Shown: positions 11,009 through 23,533, counted from the first letter of the stretch. The stretch is 64,000 nucleotides of DNA from Tanypteryx hageni (GCA_028673005.1 CM054113.1:65114850-65178849), one strand, 5' to 3'. Program-made: numbers and translations. Notes: generated from the letters alone by a model not told the origin.

Positions 11009-13321
11009 CGTGGGTGGGATGGAGTGCGGACTTCCCCCATTCCGCTATACCTGGGAACATTAATCCCGAATCTTATTTTTTTTTGTGACCTTGTGGGATA
11101 TATATTTGGAAAGCATAGCTTTCTCTGCTGCAAAATGTAGAGAGGGGGAGAGGGCATCGAATGAACCATTGTTACCGTAACGGCCCTAATGCACGACGTA
11201 CTACGAAAAGCAGAATATTCATGGCAGATTCGAGCATTTCTCGTGGCGCCTTGTGTCATCCATGATTAAGGTTTAGGAAGAAACAACAAAATGCCTTTTT
11301 TTCGTTACGTTTCGTTCATCCACCTCGTTCTATCCCAGAGCGATTCCCTCGCGAAGCGCCGTAAATAACCCAGGAACGGCGAGAACCGAGTAATTGTTCC
11401 CCGACGAAACGTTTTCGTGGAAAAGTTGGCGAAACAAAATAGGAAGAATTTTTTTAACTGTTGTGCTCTTCACCGTTTTCAGAGCTCTTTGATCCATCTG
11501 GGACGTAGATTGTAAGAGGAAATATATTCAAATGTAAGAGAGCAAGTATTTTGGGTACAAATAAAGAACTAATTCTGAACAATCCCAATACGTACATGTA
11601 CATTTCGCGTTCTCCCTTTCTCTCTCTCTCTCTTTCCTTATGTTAAATCTTCTCGACCTGATGACAAAAATGGAACGTTTGTTTTTTATCCTTAACGATT
11701 TTTTTAATTGGGAAACTATAGATCATTTATCTAAAGTAGCTTTTTGCGCAATCGAGTTACAGCTCATTGTTCGTTGCTAGATGATGCGATTCAAAATCAT
11801 CTCAAGAGAGAACGTTGGATACTAATACCTTTCATTAATGCGCATTCTTCCTCTTAACGTTCTGACCTCCTTATTTCTCTTCCCGGTAATAATTTGGAAT
11901 GGCTCGTCAAAATTAGAAAGTGCATTAACTGAGGTTTAAAACTGACTTCTTTCATCGCTTGCCTAATTATTTACACTTGTCAACAACATCTATTATATAT
12001 AACTGTTTCTTACTTATGATATATTATTAGGAGAATACTAATGTTTGTGCATTTCCAGATGAGCTGGAAACTCGAATTATTTTTTTTGTGGGTAGGACTA
12101 TGTGCAAAACCGGCTAGAAAAATCTCAAAAAAGATAAATAATGCGGCCGCTAAAAATTCACAAATGTTTAAACAAATTTTGAAAGTTTGTGTATTTTCTA
12201 ATGTGCTACGAATCTGAAATTTTTTGGAAAGATAGAGATTATAAAATAACGAAATAGGAATTATAGAAATTTTGATATATTAATTAATTTGGCTGTTAAA
12301 ATTCTTATATTTTAAACAAATAGATAAATGTTTAGGTACTAGGGAGCTAGCGAGCCAGGAATCTGAAATTTTCAAATTATTTACAGCTTAGTACAAATAC
12401 ACTAACATTTTAAATTCTCCATGAAGTTGTTATTGCGACCGTTAATGTTGTTTTTAATTGAAAGGATTATATAAATATTATTTCACTTCTAGATATGCTA
12501 CAACTTTAAAATTTGGCAGAAATGTGTGGCATTAGTACCCTACAATAGAAAAATTATAATAGGTAGTCTTAAAATTGCAAATTTTAGGGATTGCTTTTAT
12601 TTTTCCATAAGGAAGAAAGGAAATCGGTGCAGAGGTGACAACCTTGGAATTAAAAAAATATTTCTAGTAATGAAATATCTGTCTGGAAAATGAATGTGTA
12701 CTTGGTACGTTACAATTCTTGTTTTTCTTTAATTTATATCTTGCAGATCGTTTGCGACGAGTAAAAGTTGCGATGCTTCAGGTTAAATTACAACTCGGAA
12801 AAATAATGTTCCACATCGCCACTGCGGGACATGGCCTCCATCATTATTGATTCAGAAAATTATATTGACAAGTCTTGCAGCCGTTAAAACCATACGCGCT
12901 TTCAATTACCAAGTTGTCCTCCTTAGGGTAATCTGTTCTTCGATTCTTCTCAAAAACTTCTTCGTAGATAAAGTGTGCATCTTGGTCGATTCAGCTGTAC
13001 TGTTTTGGGATTTACCCTTTTCGGTACTAGCTAATGAGACGTTTGACAAATAACGCATTTTTCTCCTCTATTTCCCAAATTTATTATTCCTGCCGCGATG
13101 TAGACCTCAGCGCTCCGACAAATTTTTCCACGAATTTAGCTCTTCGAGATTCCTCCGGGTGATGGTTATCTGTAAAGCGCTTTGTATAAACTTATGGTAA
13201 GATTGTTGTGACATGTTTGGGCCCTAATCACTCGTCGAAGGAGGCGAGTCTCCAGGGGACCATAAGGAAGTAAGGATCCCATCGCTCACCTCTCCATTTC
13301 TCTCTCTCTCTCCCTCCGCAG
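11009..13321 (+). other. AT-rich intron sequence, nothing recognised
   Basis: Remainder of the intron before the PTB-end exon. It holds scattered poly-T/poly-A runs and a (TC)n tract near 11618-11634, but no conserved open frame or element boundary that I can support. The last 40 bases (ctctccattt then (TC)n and ccgcag) form a strong splice acceptor. Confidence 0.5.
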
Positions 13322-13727
13322 AGCCAGGCCATGAGGATCGTGAGGACGGTGGGACAGGCCTTCGAGGTGTGCCACAAGCTGTCACTCAACTCTCCCGCGC
13401 CAGACGCCCTGGAAGACGATGAATACGAGGATAGGGAAGAGGAGGAGGAGCGGAAGATCAAGAGGGAAGGGGGAGGAGGGGACGGGACGAGGGGCAAGGA
13501 GGGCGAGGAGGAGGGGGAGGCGGTGACTGCAGGGAAGGACGGACCGGGGGGCGGCGGAGGAGGGGGCGGCAAGGAGGGCGGGAGGGAGGAGGGCGAGGGG
13601 GCGGCCGGCCAGGTGTCGGCGGAGGCGGCGAGGTCGGCGGACGGGAGGGCGAGGGGAGAAGAGGAGGAGGAAGAAGAGGAGGAGGAGGAGGAAGAGGAGG
13701 ACGAGAGGGCGAGGAGGGGAGCGAGAG
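13322..13727 (+). CDS. NOS1AP: NOS1AP homologue, end of PTB domain and acidic/Gly linker
   Basis: Starts after acceptor ctccgcag in phase 0 and ends before donor gtgaga in phase 1. The first residues, SQ then AMRIVRTVGQAFEVCHKLS, are the last helix of the phosphotyrosine-binding (PTB) domain of NOS1AP/CAPON, nearly identical to the vertebrate protein as I recall it. In mammals this domain binds small GTPase and other partners, and the C-terminus recruits neuronal NO synthase. The remaining 110 residues are a low-complexity linker: Asp/Glu- and Lys-rich, then Gly-rich, then a run of about 13 Glu. The end base G joins AT of the 33270 exon to make an Asp codon. The exons encoding the rest of the PTB domain are not seen in this window. 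Confidence 0.9.
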
Positions 13728-13942
13728 GTGAGAGTTTAAATTATTTTCTCCAGGCACGCACGGAACGTGCCGTTGTTTACGCGCGTAACGAGAGCGCTCC
13801 TTTGTATTTTTCTTTTTGAAGGCGCTACAAATGACAATGTTGAGGTCGTTTCAGAATGCTGTGTGTTTCGGGTGTCTTTGAAGAGGGGAAATTGTGTCAA
13901 TCGGGACGATTGTTACTCACTCGGAATTTTATTCTGCTAGAG

Positions 13943-14420
13943 GAGGGGTCTCATACTCGAGGTCCGTGGACCGCATGCAGCCCCAGTGGTACATTTCTGC
14001 GACCCGCGAAGTAAGCTAGTTTACAGTAGACGGCCAAAACTCAATGTATTTCTTATAAAATATTTCATGTAAACCTAAGAAATTTAAGAAGCATGCTAAA
14101 TCAGCTCTTTTAAAATATTTGCAGTTAATTGCTCATTCCTATTTACGACAATTATGCACAGGTGTGGTACTTAAGTATGCTCTTCCCGCTGCAAGTGTGT
14201 TTCTTGCGTGTACTATTTTTGAAATGAATGGGCAGCGTCAAAGGCGTGGGACGATTTCTTTCGTGTGGAAGGGGAGAGTGAATTTCCAAAGAATATGAAA
14301 CGGCGTGAGGACTAGGAATATATGCGGCCCGTGGACTTGGTACGGTGGCTTAATGCGGTCCGAGGGTTCGGTGGAGGGTCTTCATGCAGCCCGCGCCCCG
14401 ATGTGAGTTTGAGACTCCTG
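13943..14420. mobile_element. Non-autonomous hAT element (MITE)
   Basis: Left end gaggggtctcatactc and right end gagtttgagactcctg are inverted copies of CAGGRGTCTCAWACTC. The octamers outside, tgctagag (13935-13942) and tgctcgag (14421-14428), agree at 7 of 8 positions, a good hAT duplication. The subterminal DNA is rich in gcggcc/gcggtcc motifs (for example around 13970 and 14326-14400). The element is 478 bp and codes for nothing. Confidence 0.75.
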
Positions 14421-14428
14421 TGCTCGAG

Positions 14429-17080
14429 GGTTTTATTTGTGCACGTGATCTGCTTTTGCAATATGCAAGGCAAAATTCTTTTAACATCTGTGTTAAATAA
14501 GAGTGTTGGTGTAGGGAGAGATTCATCCAACTTAAGAGCGTAACGTAGAAATTAAATGCTTGGGATAACACGAAAGTTGAAGTGCGTAATTCCTATGCAA
14601 ACCGTTAGTCAAAACTGTCGTGTATTTATAATATAAGTTCTTAGCAGCATTTTTGAGAGCCTTAATATAATGTGTATGATCTATTATCTCCTTATCTACA
14701 TTTTATTACGCAAGAAAATATTTTTTATGGAACAAAGTTCTTTGAGGAATAATATTCGTACGAATTTAGCGAAACTCTTTCAAGTAGAGTATTTTTCATC
14801 TTTAATTATAATATAAAAGTTAAATGCATATTTATATACAGATGAATGAACGAAAACGAAAAAAGAAATATTTCAAGATTTAGTGATTGCGTTTTGTTAC
14901 ACTATTATATTACGTCACTAAACGGAGGAATTTCCGAGATGATTTTCGGCGAGTAATGAGAATAATTTTGGATTAAATTTGTGATAGAAGACTGGTTGTG
15001 GCAGTGGGTGTGTTCGTCATTATTTTTATGGAGAAAACATACCTGGTGTGGTGAAAGTAAAATGCTGTCATGAAATTTCTAATTCACGTCGTAGTGAAAG
15101 ACTCTTTGTAGTTTCTCATTTCCTACCCTGCGCTTACAATCTTGTCTGTGACAATCTTAATCCCTTCGATTGAAGTCATCTCACAGCTCCTCCCCCAGCA
15201 GAGAGCTCTCCTTAAACCCATTTCATTTCAACGATTCCTGCCGTAACACATCCTCTGCAGATCATTCGAAATTCAAACGTACCGAAAACGTCTCGTAATT
15301 ACAGTTAAACGCGGAAGACAAATTCGTTCGAAAATTGCACGCTAGAGAATGTCTCATTTATACCGAATGTTTCTATGTATGTTCCAAGAACAATCGGAAA
15401 AGTATGCTTAGGGCATTCATAATTTAAAAAAAAGAGAGTTACCAACAAAAACACTTTAACGGAGTTAGAAATCTAATAGAGATGGTATCCATAAACTAAC
15501 GATATGCCGCAGTAAATGAAAAGAGACTGCGAAATTTTATTAGATTGTTAATTTTTGCTAGGAGTTAATTGAAGAGAAGCATATGTGTTGTATATTTCGA
15601 TTAACGATTGTGACATTCTAAAATAAAAGTGGAAGCACACGTAATTGGTTGGCACTTAGCAAAAAACTGAGGAATGATTTCTCGAGAAAATAAAAAAGGG
15701 CTAGCGCCCGCAAAAGAATACATTCCCAACTCGACATTTCTCGAAATAAAAAAACTTGAAAATTCTGTTCCTATTGCTCACGTCTCGAAGCCTCGAAGTT
15801 TTGCGTTCCTTTAGAATGTTTTCGATACAACCTCAACCTCCATTTTTAAAGACGCGCATTTCCTGAAAGAATCAATGAAAAATGCTTGTCTTTTTCGCCG
15901 TCATGCAAGTATGAAACTTGGGAGGAGCTCGTTGGACTATTTTAGTGCTTAGATTGATCGAATGACATAATTGCTCGTCTAAAGGGAGAAGAGTCATAGC
16001 ATGTTCTGAAAATAAAAATCTATGTTTTTTGATTACGTCGGATTCTTTTCGAATTCAATTGAGGATGATAGAGATTACAAAAAAAATAGTGAGATGTGGA
16101 GAGATCAAAAACTCGAAAAATGTCGACTCGGACTTAAGAAATCATTATTTGCCAAGAGATTGCTAGAAACCACTGTCCCTCTTGCGTTTTCATTCAAGAG
16201 TGGACGAGTATCTGAAATGCGGTGCATATATGGGATCTTCGTCTTTGGGGATTTTTTTATTTAATAGCCAAAAAATTAATAATGATGAATTCGAAAAATA
16301 GCCAATTTTGCAAACCTTCTGCAATATATAATAAATAAGACGAGAAATTGTACTATCATGACCACCAAGTGGGTTGGTTTAAATTTAAATATTATTTATT
16401 TGCTCATACCAGTTATCAGCAAGATATTTTCTCGTTTACGATGCATCGTCGAATAGACTATACATCGATTAACATTGTATACGTTTGTTCGGATGTAATA
16501 TTTCATCAACATAGACGACATTTATTTATACTTAAGTTTCTATATAAACTCCATTCCATAAAATTGCGCAAATTCAACATTCCGACGTTTTAAAAATTAT
16601 AAAAAAATGTCGTAGTGAATAAATATTTATTGTATTTTTAGCGTAATGTATGCTGGACAGAAAATTTGTCCAAAAACCTGGCGAAATTCAAGCGTTTAAA
16701 ATGAGCAAAAGTATTGCCTGAATAAATAGTTTTTATTTCAATTTTTAATTTTTGGCTTCACATTTGTTTACATAACAACGGAAAATTCCTTCCATTGTGT
16801 TTGTTTACCACTACCGTAATTGTAATTAGGTTCAACACGGGAGCTTACGTTAAATCTTCTCTAATAAACATGTAATTATTTGAGTTGACATTTTGAATTC
16901 AGTCTTAAAATTGGGTTTTTTTAGTTTCCGCTGTCTTCAACATTATCACATCATCTAAATTTTGAAATATTATTCCGTCATGACATTCACGATGCTATTA
17001 CAAAGCAAAGGAGGCTACGTTTTTATTACATACAAAAGAACAACATCTCGTGGCCAAACACTCATTAATTTTAACATTTG
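14429..17080 (+). other. AT-rich intron sequence, nothing recognised
   Basis: Part of the 19.5 kb intron. Open frames (for example 16022-16264 and 16348-16593) are AT-driven and lack any recognisable domain or suitable splice sites. No RNA gene or complete element was identified. Confidence 0.5.
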
Positions 17081-17195
17081 TCTTACTTTTGGACCACCGC
17101 GTGTGTGTGTGTGTGTATATCACAAACGTAAAGCTTTCGGAACTACTCCTTCTTCAGCTACAGAGAGAGAACTCCTCATCCCAACACCTTGTTGA
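17081..17195 (-). mobile_element. Penelope-like element 3' end fragment
   Basis: On the minus strand this reads ctgaagaagg, then ttccgaaagcttt, followed by a GT/AC-rich stretch. The pair 'CTGAAGAAGG ... CGAAAGCTT' is typical of the non-coding end of Penelope-like retroelements and matches the copy at 61017-61045 (gctgaagaagg ... gataagctt). The caacaccttgttg palindrome next to the (AT)n array is also shared with 61147-61159. No coding sequence remains. Confidence 0.5.
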
Positions 17196-17198
17196 CAT

Positions 17199-17200
<2 letters not shown>

Positions 17201-17273
<73 letters not shown>
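17201..17273. repeat. (AT)n microsatellite
   Basis: Uninterrupted alternating A/T for about 73 bases, directly beside a Penelope-like fragment, as for the two arrays that flank the other Penelope-like copy (60288-60338, 61194-61250). Confidence 0.95.
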
Positions 17274-17277
<4 letters not shown>

Positions 17278-18178
17278 GCGCTCATTAACTCTGGTTGAGA
17301 TTTCTCTACGTGGCGCCATGTGAATCCAATCTACCGCGTCCAAATCCGTTCAATAATCGCTCCTGCGTGAAACCTATTTTTCAAAGCAAACCTCAAAAAC
17401 ATTCCATTCCCGTTACTATTCTATTCCATCCATTCCGCAATTTCTCCCTATTCTGAAACCCTGCCAATCGGTTTTGGCACATTCGCCGCTTATTATTGTT
17501 TCTTATTACTCTTTACACATGCACTCGGGTGACGCGTGAAATTAAGCCTGCGCGATTATTAAGCGCGTTTGTAGTCGGTTTCTTAATGTTTCCTTCCCTC
17601 TCTGCCCACTCGATTCTCGTGCCTACCTGACTCCGTCCGCATGCTAGACGAAACGGCGGAAAGGTCACGAGACGAAAATATTTCGAATAAAATGTTCGCA
17701 CCAGACTACCCCTCGGATCTCTTCCGCCAGATTGAAGCTTCGCGCATTTTAGACCAAGTGTCGTCACAATCTCACCATATAGGCGGTGACGTCTTCAATT
17801 CGAGTTTCTTGGATTAGAAAATCCACTTGGAAAAATCGCGAAAAAGAAAGAACAATATGCATATTTCGACTCTAAAAGTAGACTTCCCTTAAGATAAGTT
17901 TCCGATCTCTGATTATCCGCCCTATTTGCAATTCTCTTTGTAATTAGCGATCGCCAAATTTCTCCAGAAAAGAGATAGGTACTTGCAGATTGTATACGGT
18001 TTGCTCATTTTTTATTATTGTAAAAGTAGCTTGCACAATTTATATTGTATGGCACAAAATATTAATCCGCTAGGTGGTAATATCAGTTTTTAATTTAACT
18101 GCAGTGTTATGCGGGAAAATGTTTAAATATTTACATTGACAGTTTAAGGCTTAATTCAATTAATGACATCCGCGTTCA
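17274..18178 (+). other. Intron sequence, nothing recognised
   Basis: Moderately AT-rich DNA without recognisable coding or repeat structure. A CRE half-site-like tgacgtc occurs near 17787, but nothing around it suggests a promoter. Confidence 0.45.
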
Positions 18179-18197
18179 GAAACGAGAAAAATTGTTC

Positions 18198-18269
18198 TGC
18201 TACGATAGTTCAGAGGTAGAATATCCGCCCGGCAAGTGGAAGACCCGGGTTCGATTCCCGGTCATAGCA
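18198..18269 (+). tRNA. tRNA-like sequence (Gly-type, GGC in anticodon position)
   Basis: Seventy-two bases that fold as a tRNA. The acceptor arms are TGCTACG and CATAGCA (one C/A mismatch). The D arm is GTTC..GAAT around AGAGGTA, the anticodon stem is TCCGC/GTGGA, and the T arm is perfect: CCGGG-TTCGATT-CCCGG. Both internal promoter boxes are present, and a T6 terminator follows at 18273-18278. The body resembles eukaryotic tRNA-Gly, but the loop CCGGCAA has C instead of the invariant T at position 33 and a GGC triplet in the anticodon place. It is probably a pseudo-tRNA or tRNA-derived element. It sits inside a 13-bp inverted repeat (GAAACGAGAAAAA at 18179-18191 and its complement at 18274-18286). 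Confidence 0.45.
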
Positions 18270-18286
18270 GACTTTTTTCTCGTTTC

Positions 18287-21214
18287 AAAATTATTCCCAA
18301 TTAATGACTGGATAAAAGTCTTCGAGGACCTCTACTCTGTATTCTTAACCACTTCCTTGTTTTATGGCCGTATTTGCGATAATGTCATCACATTGTATTT
18401 TTCTTTACATCTGGTACCATCCGGGACAACACTAGGTAGTAGCAGTATACGTATGAGTCTCTTGCTAAGGAAAAATTCGCATAAAATTTGCATTCGGATG
18501 TCTTGTCAAAAGGAGATTTTAATGAAGGGCATCGACAATCTATATGTCACTGATAGAATTATGCTTGTTATTAAATCTACTCTTCAATTTTATTGTATTA
18601 ACTGAAATCGCAGTCGATATCACTGGAGACCAAATTCGCATTATATGTACCTCATGAAGGAAAAACGTTACCAATGCAGCTAATCTATTCTTCGCATGAC
18701 TGTCATCAACTCAAAACCCAGACTGGAAACGGCATCGAAAAACAAGGTTTTATTTTCTACAAGCCATAAAAACGAGCCCGATAATTCATTTTCGAGTCTC
18801 ACCCGATAAAAATATAACTCTCGTCACCGTTAACAGGAACCAATCCACTTTTTAACGCCCAGAATCAATTTCTCTTTTGTTTTTTTATGATCTCAGAGCT
18901 ATTTGGGGAGGCATATGGAAGCAATTTCAGCCGCGCCCCTATTTTTTAAAACGCTTTCAAGGAGAGTGTGGAAGGTCGGGTTGGATGAAAGCAAAAGTAA
19001 TGAAGGATTGAGGAATCGCAACGGGATGATAGATGAATAGGGAAGAGCGGGATAGAGATAAGGGGATAGGATAAGCATAGCCGAATGGGGCGAGAGACGC
19101 CTCTCGGAATACCTCCCATCGTCACCTCCGAATACAGTTCGGCGATGACGTCATTCCCCTCAGACGTCGCATCGCTTGGACAATATCGTGGATGGCGGGA
19201 GCGAAACGGAGTGAACAAATTGCGGGATGGAGTAAGAGAGGGAGGGAGGAGAAGGCGCGGCTCAAGCCGTTCCCTTTCCGCTGTTACTAGGAATAGCAGC
19301 GGTGCCATTTTAGTAGTTCCCGAGGGCGGGTCGCGGAGTGAGAAGGGAGGGGGAGAGAGCGGGAAGGGGTTAAGAAAAAGAGAGAGGAGTGGGCGGGTGT
19401 GCGTGGTGGAAGGAGGGAGAGGGGGGACCTTGCCATTGGCGATGAGGAGAGGCTATTGTTGAGCCTCACCGTTCTGCTAGCTAGTTCGGGACGCCCCTTA
19501 CCGTGGCGCCTGTACAGGCAAAGGGGGAGAAGGGATGTTGCTGCTGGCGCAGAGGAGCATGGAGAGGTAGAAGGGTGGGGAGGATAAGGAGGGGCTATTT
19601 TTGGATGGTCCATCTCTCCCGTCTTTTTCCACCACTGCCCCATACGCCGCTCACCTCCGATCTCACTCTTCTCCCTGCCACCAAGACACATGCACACACA
19701 CACACCTCTTCCTAGAATCTCTTCTTTGGCTCAAAACATTTCTTCCCCCTCTCTCTCTCTCTCTCTTCACATCTTTCCTCCGTCATCCCCCCTTCCACTC
19801 CTCTCCCCATTCCTCTTTTCTTTCCTTCCCTCTTAATCTCTTTCTCTTTCCTCCGATCCTCTCCACCTACGCCCACATGTCCTCCCTATTCTCTCAACAT
19901 TCTTCCTTTTCGCTCGCCCTTAATCTTTGGTAGCCACCCCCTCCCATCCTCCCTACCTTCCCCATATAACTGACGTGCCCCACTAAACAATAAGCGTAAT
20001 ATAACGTTTCCCTTACCTTGCTTCCTTCCTAACCAACTCCGTCTCTCCATCCTCTTGTCTATCTTACGTCCACCGACGGTACCGCTAAAGGAAGCTGGGT
20101 GGGAAGAGGGGCGATTTGAGCAATTAGGTCATTCGGCGATCAATTAATACTCGGTCGGATAGATTCTTTAAGGGCACATTCTTCTTGATGCAATAAATAA
20201 TAAAATAACTCAAAAACTCTTCGAGGCTGGGAAACTCATTCGCCTGCATAGGCAAGTTATAAAAGATGAGGATTCTCTCTCTGGAAATCCTTATTGCCTC
20301 TTTGTTGCAAAGAAACAGTTGAACTGCCCTGGTGGTGATAATTCGATAAAAGATGGAAGAGCGAAGCTTTAGCCATTAAATGGCTAAAACTAAACAGCTA
20401 CGCAAAAAATACACAAAAAATTATCGCGATTAAAATTGTATTACGCGACAAAAAAATAAATACAGTAGACGCAGCTTCAAGTGATCACATTGGGTTCAAT
20501 TTCATTCACAACATTAAGCGACATAAAATAAACGACAAATTTCCTTAAATAAGACATTATTCTCCGGCATCTACTCTATGTCCTCTCTTTACGAGAATTG
20601 AAACTGCATTATTTTCTTTGAGATAATAAAACGGAATTAGGTCGATATTTGCCCCATGTCGAAAATCTCACTGCAATTTTGTAAACTCAAGATGAGACGA
20701 AACAGTATAGAAATAAACAGGAAGACAGAGGAGAGGAAGGATTTTAGGGGTGGAAATAAAGGAGGCAATGAAAGAGAGGAGTAAGAAATAAAAGGAGAAA
20801 GGGAGAGGAAGGGGAGAGCCGGAAGGGGTAGAAATGAAGGCGGTTGTGAAGAAAGGGAGATGAGGTAGGGGAAGAGGAGGAAAAATGAGTGGATAGTTGC
20901 CAGGGGACCTACCGCGCCGTCATCTCGAGTGGCTTGCGGCTTGTGTGGAAAATTGTTTCGCGTTTGGCGGGTACTTCTCGGTGTAATATCTATCTCCCCT
21001 CTTTCTCTCTCTCCGTCTCCAATCGGTCGTTCCTCCTGCAGCGTCTCTATCGTCTCGCCTTTCCCCTTCTATCTCATCAATGTTGAGCAGAACACGCGTC
21101 TTGAAGCAAATTAAGAAGGCCGTTACTCTTTGCTGCCCTCTCTCTTGCGCCAGCACGGAAGAGGTGGCGTCGGAGATTTACTTATCGGTATTGTCAGCGA
21201 GATCGACTCCTTTT
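18287..21214 (+). other. Intron sequence with a GC-rich island, no gene recognised
   Basis: AT-rich at the ends. The part from about 18950 to 19720 is GC-richer and contains a perfect palindromic CRE (tgacgtca, about 19146-19153), GGAGGG-rich stretches and a short CA repeat near 19693. It is followed by pyrimidine-rich DNA to about 19960. This could be an intronic enhancer or a further alternative promoter, but I found no convincing coding exon. Overlapping frames on both strands here (120-138 codons) show no domain. Confidence 0.4.
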
Positions 21215-21805
21215 TACTTTCTCCATATACGTAGTATAGGGGCAAGTATTGTATTCGCGAAAAAAATCGACTTCGAGATTTCAATGGAAATACACGTTTT
21301 GACAATTTTCTCGATGATGTCTGTGTGTGTGTGTGAGATAGCTTTTTGTGGGTGCTCTAACTCAAAAACTATTGATCAGATCAACGCGAAATTTTATATT
21401 TAACATTTTTATAAAAGTCACAAGACCTGATTAGTTTTTGTAAAAATCGGTTATTGGAATAAGAGTTGTAGGAAATTTAATTTCCTACAACCTTCGTTGG
21501 AAACATTTTCCCATATAATGCATTGTTTAAAGAGATATCTGACATTCTTAGCTGCCACCACCACGCCGCCTACCGACTATTGTTAACAATTGTCGTTTAG
21601 TTACGTCTTAGTAACGCTACTTTTTATTTTCTTAATTGTTCGAGCTTTGTGGCTATATCCAATATCAGAAGTTTATTTCTGTTCTTTGTAGTCTAAAATT
21701 TTCTCGCAGTTTCTTAAAATATTTATTATTACGTAACCTATTTGGGATTTTTATAAATATTACAGATATGGAGAAAGTCATGTGGTGGCCACATCAGATT
21801 TTTTT
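21215..21805 (+). repeat. Palindrome-ended repeat family, copy 1
   Basis: About 590 bp. It starts with a hairpin-forming tactttctccatatacg, then gtataggggcaagta. The interior has a (TG)n run, then ctcaaaaactattgatcag and aacgcgaaattttat blocks. It ends in atatggagaaagtcatg, then tggtggccacatcag. Start (actttctccatat) and end (atatggagaaagt) are inverted copies of each other. Copies lie at 23534-24152 (inverted) and 25964-26676 (direct). No coding potential. Confidence 0.75.
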
Positions 21806-21840
21806 ATATTTGCCTTAATATTTGATGAATGTAAACAAGT

Positions 21841-22200
21841 AATTGAATAAAAGTTGTAGGTAATTTTATTTTCTACAACCTTTGTTTGAAACATTTTCCC
21901 CTACGATACGTTCTTTTAAGAGATATTTTAAAAAATAACTGTTTTAGCTGCCACAACCACACCACCTTCAGGCGACTATTGTAAACACTTAGCGCTACTT
22001 TTTATTTTATTAATTGTTGGAGATTCTAGGCTGTATCCAATATCAGAAGGCTACGGTTTGAGTTTATTTCTGTTCTCTGTAAAGTCTTTAAAGTTTTCTC
22101 ATAGTTCCTTAAAATATTTATTATAATTTAACCTAATTGGAATTTTTAGATATATTACAGGTATGAAGAAGGTCAAGTGGTGGCGACATCAGATTTTTTC
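21841..22200 (+). repeat. Same family, 5'-truncated copy 2
   Basis: Repeats the second half of the preceding unit, from gttgtaggtaattttattt to aagaaggtcaagtggtgg and cgacatcagatttttt. Divergence from copy 1 is clear but alignment is continuous. It lacks the left terminal hairpin and the (TG)n section. Confidence 0.65.
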
Positions 22201-22825
22201 AAGGGCGTTGAAGAAGTCGTTGTCCTTTACAAAATTATCACCTCCGTGAAATAAAGTAGTTTCCCACACACAACACACCACCACCATCTCCATAAATGTC
22301 TAATTTATGGTAATTAGCATTGACCTTTTTTTTCGGAAAATCGGTTTTCGTTTTGCTTTGAGTTACGTAGAGATGGCTATAAAGATTTTCCATAGTAATA
22401 AGAAATAATTGGCGATAAAAAGTGTGATTTATAACTGGATATAGAATTAGGAATCTCCGATCATTTATCTACCATTCCGTCAGCTAGTGGGAGACTTGTA
22501 TCTGTAATTTTAATTCGAGGTTTTACGTAAGATTTATTTTTCAACTTGCATTTGATATTATTTAAGCGAAATTATGATAAAACGTCTAATATGGCCGACC
22601 TGAGATAGATGTCATATTTAGTAGATAATTCTATCGTTGCCATTAAGTCCGTATCAAGATTTAAGATCTACTTGTAGAAGTTGCTCCGTTATAAAATTGA
22701 TATGAATTAAAAATCATAAGGTTTGCGATTCCATGCGTTCTTTGAGATTTCACAATGTTCTCAATATTTTTCGCTCAGATGAGAATTTAACGAGAAGCAA
22801 GCGAGGTACGTTGTAAAATACATGT
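22201..22825 (+). other. Intron sequence, nothing recognised
   Basis: AT-rich spacer between the repeat families. No coding signal, RNA or element end was identified. Confidence 0.45.
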
Positions 22826-23275
22826 AGGTATCCATGCAAAGTCCGATTTTAACTAAAATTGTAATCGACCAATTAATTTTTAAAAAACTCCCCCATACCA
22901 AATTACATCATAATATGTCAAGCGATTCTCGAGTTGAAACAAAGGAACATTGTAAACTACATGTAGGTCTTCATGTAAAGTGGTCGTCATTGTTGTCCGA
23001 TTTTAACCAAAATTGGAATACGTTGACCAATTTTAGAAAAACTCCCCAATACGAAATTTCATCAAAATACATTAAGCGGTTTCCGAGTTGAAACAATGGA
23101 ACATTGTGAACTAATTGTAGGCCATGTAAAGTGGTCGTAATTGTTTTCCGATTTTAACCAAAATTGGAATCAGTGGACCAATTTTAGCAAAACTCCCCAT
23201 TACCAAATTTCATCATAATACGTCCAGCGGTTTCTGAGTTTTATCATGCGGACGGACGGACGGAATCGACCTCCC
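22826..23275 (+). repeat. Three tandem units of about 150 bp
   Basis: Units start at gtaggtatccatg (about 22826), gtaggtcttcatg (about 22966) and gtaggccatg (about 23118). Each continues with gtccgattttaac-like, then aaaactcccc, accaaatttcatcataat and gcggtttctgagtt-like blocks. The last unit ends in a gcggacggacggacgg run (23250-23266). The units diverge by an estimated 10-20 percent. No open frame is conserved. Confidence 0.75.
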
Positions 23276-23533
23276 CTATATGCGTTTACTTCGTGCAAAG
23301 AACGGATAAAAACATTAAATTGAATATTTTTTTAAATTTAATTCTGAGAAAAGTGAAAAAAATTGATATTTACAAACATGAGGGACATAAAAATATGATG
23401 CTAAGATACCGTCAGTCGATAATTACCAAGTGAATCCTGCATCCAAAAAGAAGTTGAAACGCAAACTCACGCGTAACAGCAAAACACCGATTAATATTAT
23501 CTTTTCTGAAACGGTCTTTTTATCTTATCATGA

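Noticed and set aside
13458..13757. Proline-rich antisense frame over the NOS1AP linker exon
   Set aside because: It is the complement of a GGA/GAG-rich coding exon whose sense frame and splice sites are well supported.
22826..23275. CRISPR-like array
   Set aside because: Units are about 150 bp, diverged and directly adjacent, in a eukaryotic intron; there is no repeat-spacer pattern.
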